6,098 bases of DNA from Desulfobacteraceae bacterium (GCA_020349865.1 CP070700.1:3428177-3434274), one strand, 5' to 3'. Shown: positions 1 through 5,497, counted from the first letter of the stretch. Notes: generated by a model not told the origin, from the letters alone. A program made the numbers and translations.

Positions 1-215
1 CCAAGGTGATCAATGCGGAGGGTGAATACCAGGCCGCCACTCGACTTTCAGAAGCGGCAGGCATCATCCATCCGCACCCTGAGGCCCTGCAGCTAAGATA
101 TTTGCAGAGCTTGAGAGAGATATCCGCAGAGAATAGTTCCACTATCCTTTTCCCCATACCGGTGGACTTGTTAAGGCGCTTTTTGAATAGGGCAAAAGGG
201 ATAAGCACCTCATAG
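1..215 (+). CDS. Slipin / stomatin-like SPFH (band 7) protein, C-terminal end only
   Basis: About 70 residues remain, running in frame from the window's left edge (codon at 3-5 = Lys) to a TAG at 213-215. The visible part begins [12 protein letters not shown] and continues through an Ala-rich helix (LSEAAGII), then [11 protein letters not shown], then [18 protein letters not shown]. This order (INAEGE, EAA helix, ALQLRYLQ, a 'NSTI.FP.P.DLL' ending) is the typical C-terminal tail of bacterial slipins. These are membrane-anchored oligomeric scaffold proteins, often encoded next to an NfeD-like protease partner. The partner and the SPFH domain would lie to the left, outside the window. The GTG at 6-8 is an internal Val, not a start. 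No convincing terminator follows the stop. Family assignment is recognition of sequence pattern, not a search. Confidence 0.85.
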   Translation, partial: KVINAEGEYQAATRLSEAAGIIHPHPEALQLRYLQSLREISAENSSTILFPIPVDLLRRFLNRAKGISTS

Positions 216-228
216 AATAGTTGCAGAT

Positions 229-390
229 CCTCTTGCGATCGGTGATGTCAATAAAATATCCCAAACTTGCTCGTTTTCCCTTGTAATGGATGGACATAAC
301 CGCCTCCATGATCCATAGGGATGTCGATATATTGTATTTTGTGAGAATAGGCACAATGTTTTGACTTATGATACTTGAATCCCGACATTT
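229..390 (-). pseudogene. Remnant of a PAS/PAC-domain sensor protein
   Basis: The minus strand encodes the end of a PAS domain: SLWIMEAVMSIHYKGKR, then ASLGYFIDITDRKR. This matches the classic PAC ending (aromatic-x-E-x-x-x-S-x-I-x-Y-x-G-K, then D-I-T-D-R-K-R) that joins a PAS sensor domain to the next domain of histidine kinases, diguanylate cyclases or response regulators. Only about 35 residues of the usual 100 are recognisable. Upstream, the frame is closed by a TGA (391-393 on the + strand) and runs into repeat copy A. Downstream of DRKR the frame continues into sequence antisense to the slipin end with no domain resemblance. There is no ribosome-binding site. I read it as a gene fragment truncated at both ends. 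PAS ending: fairly sure. Pseudogene status: inferred from its isolation. Confidence 0.6.
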
Positions 391-457
391 TCAAGCTTAC
401 GGATTGTAATCATAACAAAATCTGATACCTCAAAACTATAGACTACGATAAGTAGCT
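367..457. repeat. About 90-bp repeated element, copy A (upstream of first mscS gene)
   Basis: This copy pairs with 1849-1938. The first 18 bases are identical in both (TATGATACTTGAATCCCG), 27 of the first 29 match, an internal TAATCAT is shared, and the last 11 bases (GATAAGTAGCT) are identical. The copies are 91 and 90 bp long. The middle is more diverged, with short indels. Close to the left end, CTTGAA and TTCAAG can form a small 6-bp stem with a 10-base loop; in copy B this is CTTGAA with TTTAAG, which still pairs with one G-U. The two ends share a short inverted pentamer (TACTT/AAGTA). It overlaps the end of the PAS remnant and lies about 400 bp before the first mscS start. Function unknown: mobile-like intergenic repeat, shared regulatory leader or small RNA are all possible. 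Confidence 0.75.
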
Positions 458-859
458 GTTAATCAAAGGGGCTGGCCTTAAAAAACGATCGCGGTGAGGG
501 TCTGCAGGTTTTGATTTATTTGGGAAGTCTATAATCGACCAATTTTCAAGATTTCTAAAGGAATTCGTAAGTAAATTCATTCATTTAATAACGGAGGTTT
601 TGGCAAGAAGTCTGCAATTTTTGAGGTAAAGAACCGACCTCCGCATCTTGTGTATTCGCCTTTCAGTTGCTCAGGCAAAGCTTTTTGATTCCAAGGGCAT
701 ATAGAGATTTGTTTGCGCTTGACTCGTAGGAAAGATTTCCCTAAGCTCGGTCTCAAAAAATCGCCCCTTCTTTCAAAGATAATGTCACGCGACCACGGAA
801 TTGGCCGGGGCTCAATCCAGCCCATGATGAGGGATAACAGTGAGTAAGGGAGCTTAGAG
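458..859. other. Intergenic stretch before first mscS, no convincing gene
   Basis: This holds no gene I can recognise. The minus strand is open for 109 codons from 906 to 577, and the plus strand frame shared with mscS is also open between 687 and 844. Neither translation resembles a family I know and neither has a Shine-Dalgarno sequence. The minus frame also runs under the start of the mscS gene. The product would be rich in Arg, Lys, Phe and Trp, as often seen in spurious frames. It could be a decayed gene or a dispersed repeat. A TATAAT at 530-535 lacks a properly spaced -35 box. A TTGACT at 719-724 has only a poor -10 (TAAGCT, 742-747) 17 bases later, so no promoter is called. Confidence 0.4.
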
Positions 860-1753
860 ATGCTAGAGAATTTCTCTTCAGTTTGGAATTTCAAGGTTTT
901 GGTCATCGGCAGTCATCCCATTACTGTTGGAAAATTGGTGATCGCGCTAGGTGTTTTTGTTGTGGGAATTATAGCCGTCAGGATCCTTAATCGAACCGTA
1001 GGTAATCGTCTCCTCATGAGAACCCGATTCAAGGAGACCACCGCCTCGGCCATTCAGAAAATGTTCACCTACTTCGCCTATCTTCTGATACTGCTCTTTG
1101 CGCTTCGGATGCTCAATATCCCACTTGCCGCCTTTGCTTTTTTTGGCGGCGCCATTGCCATAGGCGTTGGTTTCGGGGCCCAAAACCTAATTAACAATTT
1201 CATCAGCGGATTCATTATCATGGCGGAACGGCCTATTAATATCGGCAACCTCATTGAGGTAGACGGCGTTTTGGGAAAGGTTGAGGAGATCGGCGCCCGA
1301 TGTACTCGTGTCCGTACCGGAGAGAATATCCATATCCTGGTACCAAACAGCGCTTTTTTGGAAAAAAACATCACAAACTGGACCTTGTCCGATCAGAAAA
1401 TCAGAACAAAGGTTGTCGTAGGCGTGATCTACGGTTCTCCGGTCAAGGAGGTAGAAGAGCTTCTGCTGAAGGCCACAAAAGAAAATGATAGAGTTCTCAA
1501 GGATCCAGAGCCCTTTGTTGTTTTTGCTGATTTTGGAGATAACGCCTTAATCTTTGAGGTTCACTTCTGGATCAGTATTCGCCGCGTTATAGAGCGACGC
1601 CTCATTGAAAGCAGCGTGAGGTTTCGCATCGATTTTCTCTTCCGTGAGGCGGGCATCGTAATTGCTTTTCCCCAGCGTGATGTTCATCTTGATACGCTAA
1701 GGCCGCTGGAATTCCGTCTTACAAACAGCAAGCTACAGCCAAAAGAAAAGTGA
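860..1753 (+). CDS. MscS-family mechanosensitive ion channel (MscK/MscM-like core)
   Basis: The 297-residue protein is predicted to be an inner-membrane channel that opens under membrane tension and releases solutes during hypo-osmotic shock. Membrane segments lie near residues 22-43, 70-88 and 90-120. The third contains the Gly/Ala-rich pore helix (GGAIAIGVGFGAQNLINNFISG, about 96-117), the hallmark of MscS. The beta domain follows with MAERPINIGNLIEVDG and the conserved VPNS motif (161-164) before FLEKNITNW. The alpha/beta vestibule ends at IAFPQRDVHL (268-277). VEEIGARCTRVRTGENIHILVPNS is the form seen in the C-terminal cores of the MscK/MscM group, here without their large N-terminal periplasmic domain. 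ATG at 860 is chosen because AAGGGAG (846-852) sits 7 bases upstream, and an in-frame TAA closes the frame at about 845. It is transcribed alone or with the following mscS gene, which lies 463 bp away. Confidence 0.93.
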   Translation: MLENFSSVWNFKVLVIGSHPITVGKLVIALGVFVVGIIAVRILNRTVGNRLLMRTRFKETTASAIQKMFTYFAYLLILLFALRMLNIPLAAFAFFGGAIAIGVGFGAQNLINNFISGFIIMAERPINIGNLIEVDGVLGKVEEIGARCTRVRTGENIHILVPNSAFLEKNITNWTLSDQKIRTKVVVGVIYGSPVKEVEELLLKATKENDRVLKDPEPFVVFADFGDNALIFEVHFWISIRRVIERRLIESSVRFRIDFLFREAGIVIAFPQRDVHLDTLRPLEFRLTNSKLQPKEK

Positions 1754-2216
1754 ATGCACCGCTGAGAGGATTTTCATCCATCGTGCCTTTTCAATTTTAG
1801 CTTTCAAATTGTGTTTGGCTCTTGCAGTCTCGAACTAACGATTTCTGCTATGATACTTGAATCCCGTCATTTTTAAGTATTCTAACCATAATCATGCACA
1901 AATTCTATGCCCCAAAAGTAACGCTTAGATAAGTAGCTTGGAGTTTAAGTTTATTTGGGCAATATTAAGTTGGATAACTTTAGAGGTTTCATCTGGTAGT
2001 CGTAACAAAATAAGGGCCATTCACAGGCGAAGATATGCCAAGCTATCAAAGCCTGGCAGGTCATTCATTTACACCTCCCTCCAGCTTATATAGCCCTGCT
2101 GTATACTGCCGTGAAACATCAAAAATAAATGAATCACCTCATAGCTTTTCAGTATTTCTACTTCAAAGATAAGAAAAAATTAAAAAATCCAAGATAAAGG
2201 AAGGAGATGAGGAACA
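1754..2216. other. Intergenic region between the two mscS genes
   Basis: No gene is visible in these 463 bp. It contains repeat copy B (listed separately) and, further on, a 9-bp inverted repeat (ATTCATTTA at 2063-2071 and TAAATGAAT at 2126-2134, 54 bases apart). A TATACT at 2102-2107 has no matching -35 box. The last 60 bases are A-rich and end in a strong ribosome-binding region for the next gene. No hairpin followed by a T-run is visible after the first mscS stop. The long gap makes independent transcription of the second channel likely, but no promoter can be assigned with confidence. Confidence 0.5.
1849..1938. repeat. About 90-bp repeated element, copy B (upstream of second mscS gene)
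   Basis: This is the second copy of the element at 367-457, in the same orientation, with 18 identical bases at the left end and 11 at the right. It lies 279 bp before the second mscS start. In this copy the left end reads TGC-TATGAT, which would fit an extended -10 promoter box, but no good -35 box precedes it and copy A lacks the TG. The minus strand of both copies carries a 15-codon frame ending in GIQVS and a stop. Two copies in 1.6 kb, each in the gap before a channel gene, is the main structural peculiarity of this half of the window. Confidence 0.75.
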
Positions 2217-3110
2217 ATGAAAGAGTATTTTGAAATTGCTACGCAATGGTTTTTGACAAGCGGTTTGAGAATATTGTTGATTGTCGTCCTTACTCTAATA
2301 GCTCTGAGGCTATCTCGATTTGTGTCTACCCGCATTTTTTCAATCTCAAAAAGGGAAGGGGACCCCGAGTTCCAAAAACGAGTGGATACTCTCAGTGCCA
2401 TTATCCGGTACATTATTGTGATCGGCGTTTTTATCCTTGCTGCAATTATGATTATGGGCGAGTTTGGAATTCAAGTTGGACCTGTGCTTGCCGCCGCAGG
2501 AATTGTTGGTCTTGCTGTCGGTTTCGGTGCCCAAAGCCTCGTGCAAGACATCATCAGTGGCTTTTTTATTCTGCTTGAAGATCAAATTCGTGTAGGTGAT
2601 GTAGTTCAGATCGCCGACAAAAGCGGACTTGTAGAAAGGGTCAACCTGAGGATGGTGGTGCTGAGAGATCTTGCTGGCAATGTTCATTATGTAAGAAATG
2701 GACAGATCCAGATTGTGACAAACATGACAAAGGAATATGGCCGTTATGTATTCGACATCGGTGTTGCATATCGAGAAGATATTGATGAAGTTATCGAAGT
2801 GATCAAACAGGTTGATGAGGAGTTACGCAACGATCCAGTTTTTAAGGATGATGTCCTTGAACCCATAGAAATCTTGGGTCTGGATAAATTTGACGACTCT
2901 GCAATCATCATTAAGGCTCGCACGAAAACAAAACCGATCAGACAGTGGACAGTTGGTCGTGAATTTAATAGGAGGCTAAAAAAGGTATTTGATGAAAAAG
3001 ATATTGAGATCCCTTTTCCGCATCTCACGCTTTACATTGGCCAAGATAAACAGGGACAAGCAGCCCCTCTGAATATAGGGATAAAACAAGGCTCTGAGAT
3101 GGCCGTTTAA
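2217..3110 (+). CDS. MscS-family mechanosensitive ion channel (YbiO/MscCG-like core)
   Basis: The 297-residue protein belongs to a different MscS subfamily from its upstream neighbour. Predicted membrane segments are at residues about 17-36, 62-80 and 87-120. The third carries the pore helix (AAAGIVGLAVGFGAQSLVQD, about 92-111) followed by ISGFFILLEDQIRVGDVV. The soluble vestibule includes NLRMVVLRDLAGNVHYVRNG, VTNMTKEYGRYVFDIGVAY and a C-terminal IPFPHLTLY (274-282), the pattern of the YbiO/Corynebacterium MscCG-type small channels. One oddity is that the nearly invariant Pro of the PN(G/S) motif is Arg here (VRNG, Arg160); the neighbouring gene keeps VPNS. Start choice: ATG at 2217 is preceded by AAGGAGATGAGG (2201-2212). 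The gene ends before twin hairpins and faces the flavodoxin gene head-on. It should be a tension-gated channel of the inner membrane. Confidence 0.93.
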   Translation: MKEYFEIATQWFLTSGLRILLIVVLTLIALRLSRFVSTRIFSISKREGDPEFQKRVDTLSAIIRYIIVIGVFILAAIMIMGEFGIQVGPVLAAAGIVGLAVGFGAQSLVQDIISGFFILLEDQIRVGDVVQIADKSGLVERVNLRMVVLRDLAGNVHYVRNGQIQIVTNMTKEYGRYVFDIGVAYREDIDEVIEVIKQVDEELRNDPVFKDDVLEPIEILGLDKFDDSAIIIKARTKTKPIRQWTVGREFNRRLKKVFDEKDIEIPFPHLTLYIGQDKQGQAAPLNIGIKQGSEMAV

Positions 3111-3196
3111 GCAGTTTGGGATCATTCAATTAAAACTGAAGTATCAGGAAATCACATTTATTTGTTAAAAGAAGAATACAACAAGGCATCCCCTTC

Positions 3197-3236
3197 GTCC
3201 TGCAAGCAGGACCCCTAGCACGGCTTCGGGCTAGGG
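3197..3236. repeat. Twin perfect hairpins between convergent genes
   Basis: Two adjacent inverted repeats lie in the 168-bp convergent gap. The first is GTCCTGC-AA-GCAGGAC (3197-3212), 7 bp with a 2-base gap. It is followed immediately by CCCTAGC-10 bases-GCTAGGG (3213-3236), 7 bp, whose loop can add CG-GCTT-CG after one mismatch. The position is right for a bidirectional terminator serving the second mscS gene and the flavodoxin gene. However, no T-run follows either stem on either strand, so a classical Rho-independent terminator is not supported. A REP-like palindromic unit is the main alternative. Confidence 0.55.
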
Positions 3237-3278
3237 CAGTCCACGTTAAGATACCGGGCCGTTGGGGTTGAGTCAAGT

Positions 3279-3776
3279 TCAGGACAAGGCCTTTTTTACC
3301 ATCTGTTTGGCAAAACCCTTTGCATCCTCAAGATCTGCTTCGTCAGGATGTCCACTGGCGCTCTGAGCCTCTTCCCCCCAGGCCTTGTGCTCGGGCTTTT
3401 TCATAAGCTGTTCCAGGAGGCTTGATTTGACCTTTCCCCGGCATCCAAAGGTTCCGATGACTTTTGCGCTTGATGCCAGGCTCATGGCATAATCAAAAGC
3501 AGCTACAGCCAGTTGTCCCTTTCGAAGCGAACCGTGCGTGGAAAAGACGGCCAATTTCTTGTCTTTCGGAACATTTTTCAGAAAGGGTTGCGCCTTGCCC
3601 GGCACGCTGCTGGCATGCACTGGAAACCCGCAAAAGATAAGGTCGTAGACATCAACGCTGGCCACTTCTTCAATCGGCAGAATTTCTTTCTCGGCTCGTT
3701 GGATGCCCTCATAAATAGCCTTGGCCACCTTTTCAGTATTTCCCGTCTCCGAGTAGTAAGTCACCAATACCTTCAT
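3279..3776 (-). CDS. Flavodoxin-family protein
   Basis: The 165-residue protein is predicted to bind FMN and transfer electrons in the cytoplasm. The N-terminus MKVLVTYYSETGNTEKVA has the flavodoxin beta1 strand and the phosphate-binding loop S9-E-T-G-N-T14. Further on, YDLIFCGFPVHASSVPGKA (about 44-62), LAVFSTHGS (about 75-83) and VIGTFGCRGK (about 106-115) match the later Rossmann strands and flavin-contacting loops. The C-terminal HPDEADLEDAKGFA helix is common in stand-alone flavodoxin-like proteins of anaerobes. The start is placed at 3776 because AAGGAGG (3788-3782) lies 5 bases upstream. An ATG 24 bases further upstream (3800) has no usable site. The redox partner cannot be told from context: the neighbours are a cation antiporter upstream on the same strand, 166 bp away, and a channel gene facing it. 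Confidence 0.88.
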   Translation of the reverse strand: MKVLVTYYSETGNTEKVAKAIYEGIQRAEKEILPIEEVASVDVYDLIFCGFPVHASSVPGKAQPFLKNVPKDKKLAVFSTHGSLRKGQLAVAAFDYAMSLASSAKVIGTFGCRGKVKSSLLEQLMKKPEHKAWGEEAQSASGHPDEADLEDAKGFAKQMVKKALS

Positions 3777-3781
3777 TTTCC

Positions 3782-3788
3782 CCTCCTT
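3782..3788 (-). promoter_or_regulatory. Ribosome-binding site that decides the flavodoxin start
   Basis: AAGGAGG on the minus strand is followed by GGAAA and then ATG at 3776. This near-perfect Shine-Dalgarno sequence supports the short start, beginning MKVLVTYY, over the upstream in-frame ATG at 3800. Confidence 0.75.
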
Positions 3789-3800
3789 CCAAGAATTCAT

Positions 3801-3932
3801 TCTCCATCATTCCATTCTTCGAACTCTTCCAATACTCCAATGCTCCCGTACTCCAATACTCCAGCACTCCAGTCCCCCGTTATTCCAATATTCCTTTCTT
3901 CCAATACTCCAATACACTCCAGTACTCCACTT
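3801..3932. repeat. Degenerate tandem repeat, unit about TCCAATACTCC
   Basis: The plus strand is almost purine-free in stretches and repeats variants of CTCCAATA/CTCCAGTA every 8 to 12 bases (for example TCCAATACTCC at 3829-3839 and 3900-3910, and near-copies such as ACTCCAGTACTCC between 3916 and 3928). On the minus strand it reads as TGGAGTATTGGAG-type runs. It fills the 166-bp gap between the antiporter stop and the flavodoxin start, ending just before the antiporter's stop. Both strands are partly open across it, which I attribute to the repeat composition and not to a gene. Transcription reading from the antiporter into the flavodoxin gene would pass through it. Confidence 0.75.
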
Positions 3933-3942
3933 CTTCTAGCTT

Positions 3943-4902
3943 CTACCCCTGAGTAATAAGGAATACGATGTATCCCGCATATAGAGCAAGGAAGATGATT
4001 CCCTCCCATCTATCTAATGAGCGTTTTCTTCCTGTGAACATACTAAGAAACAATAGGATGCTGGCAAGGATGACCATGCCTACATCTATATTGTTTTTTG
4101 TCTGAAAAGGTAAAGGTTTTACGACTGAGCTGATGCCGAGAACGAAAAAGACATTGAAAATATTAGACCCAACCACATTGCCGACAGCGATTTCCACATT
4201 CCTCTTATGGGCGGCCATGGCTGAAGTGGCCAGTTCAGGAAGGGATGTACCAACTGCGACAATGGTTAATCCCACTAGGGACTCGCTCATTCCGAAACTT
4301 GTGGCCAAGTGAACAGCCCCATCTACAATCCATTTCCCGCCCACACTTAGACCAATCAACCCCGAAAAAACCAAGAGCACTGACTTCGCAAATCCATACT
4401 GTTTTGCAGGCACATGGTCTTCCATCCCTTCGATTCTCTTGGCAATGCTGAATGAATAGTAGAGAAATATGATAAAGAATGAGAGGAAAACCAGGCCATC
4501 TATCCTTGTTAAGGCTGAAAGATCTCTTTTGTCTATTAAATGATCATTGGCCAAAATACCAAGGAGAAGGGCCGCTAAAAGGCTTAACGGTATCTCTTTC
4601 CACACGGTTCCTTTTGTCACTGATAGAGGATAGATGATCGCAGACACTCCGAGGATGAGAAGAACATTGGAAATGTTGCTGCCAAAAACATTACCAATGG
4701 CAATATCTGTGTTTCCCTTGATGCTAGCAATGATATTCACAAATAATTCGGGGGTAGACGTTCCGAAGGCGACGACGGTCAATCCAATCACCAGATCGGA
4801 AACATCTAATCGCCTGGCGATGGATGAAGCTCCATCAACGAGAAAGTCTGCGCCCTTAATCAATAAAGCAAATCCAATGATCAGCAACACATATGGCAAC
4901 AT
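3943..4902 (-). CDS. YrbG-type calcium/sodium antiporter (CaCA superfamily)
   Basis: The 319-residue inner-membrane protein has two inverted alpha-repeats, the signature of Na+/Ca2+ exchangers. Repeat 1 contains VVAFGTSTPEL (43-53) and AIGNVFGSNISNV (68-80). Repeat 2 contains VAVGTSLPEL (205-214) and AVGNVVGSNIFNV (229-241). The acidic residues Glu52 and Glu212 in GTS(T/L)PE and the Asn in GSN are the family's ion-coordinating positions. About ten hydrophobic segments are visible, with a short charged loop in the middle (about 146-169). The length equals that of E. coli YrbG (about 325). It should exchange Ca2+ against Na+ or H+, though cation specificity cannot be read from sequence. ATG at 4902 gives the usual start just before the first membrane helix (LLIIGFALLIKGADFLV). 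No clear Shine-Dalgarno sequence precedes it, so translation may be weak or leader-dependent. Confidence 0.93.
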   Translation of the reverse strand: MLPYVLLIIGFALLIKGADFLVDGASSIARRLDVSDLVIGLTVVAFGTSTPELFVNIIASIKGNTDIAIGNVFGSNISNVLLILGVSAIIYPLSVTKGTVWKEIPLSLLAALLLGILANDHLIDKRDLSALTRIDGLVFLSFFIIFLYYSFSIAKRIEGMEDHVPAKQYGFAKSVLLVFSGLIGLSVGGKWIVDGAVHLATSFGMSESLVGLTIVAVGTSLPELATSAMAAHKRNVEIAVGNVVGSNIFNVFFVLGISSVVKPLPFQTKNNIDVGMVILASILLFLSMFTGRKRSLDRWEGIIFLALYAGYIVFLITQG

Positions 4903-4988
4903 GACGGTAATGTAACTGCGGCGGTCTATTTGGCTTTCTGCTCAGGATTGATTTGGCCCATGACGTCGTACACAAGCAGATTGACATC

Positions 4989-5017
4989 CTTCTATTAAAA
5001 TGAAAAGCGCTGGTCAA
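4989..5017 (-). promoter_or_regulatory. Possible sigma-70 promoter for the antiporter gene
   Basis: On the minus strand TTGACC (5017-5012) is followed after exactly 17 bases by TAGAAG (4994-4989). Matches to consensus are 5 of 6 and 4 of 6. Transcription would begin near 4982, giving an approximately 80-base leader before the antiporter ATG. It rests on pattern only. Confidence 0.35.
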
Positions 5018-5119
5018 TGATTTTTTGCATCTACAGCAAAGCTCACAGCCTACAATTTCCTTAGTTAAATTGTTACAAAGCCCCAGTAATAGCCACCAAC
5101 TGGATAGCGACTCTAGCTA

Positions 5120-5293
5120 ATGTTGCGAACATTTTGGGCCGATGAAATCGTCAGCCTGGCCTTTGGGTTGCTTTTTGGCGCAACTGCCGTCGCCGCTGCA
5201 ATTGCTTTCGGTCTTGGAGGGCGCTGCATTGCAGCTCACCAGCTAGATGAATGGCACAGTACGCTAAAGACCGAAAAACCAGAAGATCGTTAG
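5120..5293 (+). pseudogene. C-terminal fragment of a 'conserved TM helix' (PF05552-like) mechanosensitive channel protein
   Basis: A 57-codon frame from ATG 5120 to TAG 5291-5293 reads ADEIVSLAFGLLFGATAVAA, then AIAFGLGGR, then AAHQLDEWHSTL. The LAFGLLxGAxAVAxAxAFGLGGR block followed by an 'AAxQLDEW' helix is the ending of proteins with the conserved TM helix domain, often linked to MscS channels. Only the last helix and tail are present, whereas such proteins normally carry several TM repeats. The frame is closed by TAG just before the ATG. A second frame (about 5070-5142) ends out of register at the junction, so a frameshift may be involved. No good ribosome-binding site precedes the ATG. 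The family's usual GGR(D/E) is GGRC here. I judge it a decayed relic, the only + strand item among minus-strand genes. Confidence 0.6.
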
Positions 5294-5353
5294 GCGAAAC
5301 GTTCAACTCTACTGTGAGATGATGCAGGGTGAAGAATGGGGCGGGGCGTCGAG

Positions 5354-5497
5354 TTAACCCACCCGGACCACCACCTCTTGGAGGTCCTTCTTGGATAGGC
5401 TTTCTTTTCCCTGGCTGTAACCTGGCGCTGTAAAGAATAAGGCCAGGAAAACCCAGAAAAAGCAAAAAACAATGTGTTGACAGACCTTCTGATTCAT
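5354..5497 (-). CDS. Small 47-residue protein with a signal peptide, function unknown
   Basis: I do not recognise this protein. ATG at 5497 is preceded by AAGGGAGG (5513-5506) with 8-base spacing, a strong ribosome-binding site. Residues 1-28 form a clear export signal: short polar start with Lys4, a hydrophobic core (IVFCFFWVFLALFF, 9-22), then a turn (TAPGYS) with a plausible signal peptidase I site before QGKESL. The mature part would be only about 19 residues (GKESLSKKDLQEVVVRVG). It starts 72 bp after the stop of the DUF481 outer-membrane gene on the same strand and may be co-transcribed. Either it is a real tiny secreted protein, or it is the 5' stub of a longer periplasmic gene cut by the TAA at 5356-5354. 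The strong initiation site argues that it is, or recently was, translated. Confidence 0.5.
   Translation of the reverse strand: MNQKVCQHIVFCFFWVFLALFFTAPGYSQGKESLSKKDLQEVVVRVG

Noticed and set aside
530..535. Perfect TATAAT as promoter for the first mscS gene
   Set aside because: The nearest -35-like TTGATT (511-516) is only 13 bases away, and there is no extended -10.
2146..3743. CTTTTCAGTATTTC found near 2146 and again near 3730
   Set aside because: The second copy codes for conserved flavodoxin residues (GNTEK on the minus strand), so the 14-base match is most likely chance.
3513..4009. Plus-strand frame 3513-3956 and minus-strand frame 4009-3797
   Set aside because: They overlap the flavodoxin gene, the tandem repeat and the antiporter end. 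Their Ser/Pro/Thr- or Gly/Val/Leu/Glu-repetitive products come from the repeat composition.
4981..5009. Perfect TTGACA at 4981-4986 as a plus-strand promoter
   Set aside because: No -10 box lies 16-18 bases downstream (AAAGCG at 17), and no intact plus-strand gene follows.
5289..5360. Integron attC-like words (GTTAGGC, GTTCAAC, GAGTTAAC)
   Set aside because: The core sites are in the wrong relative orientation, GTTCAAC does not fit GTTRRRY, and no integrase or cassette series is present.
5151..5472. Two longer minus-strand open frames (5465-5151 and 5472-5290)
   Set aside because: Their products are Arg/Pro/Trp-rich and unlike known proteins. They overlap in other frames the better supported 47-codon secreted ORF and the plus-strand TM-helix fragment.
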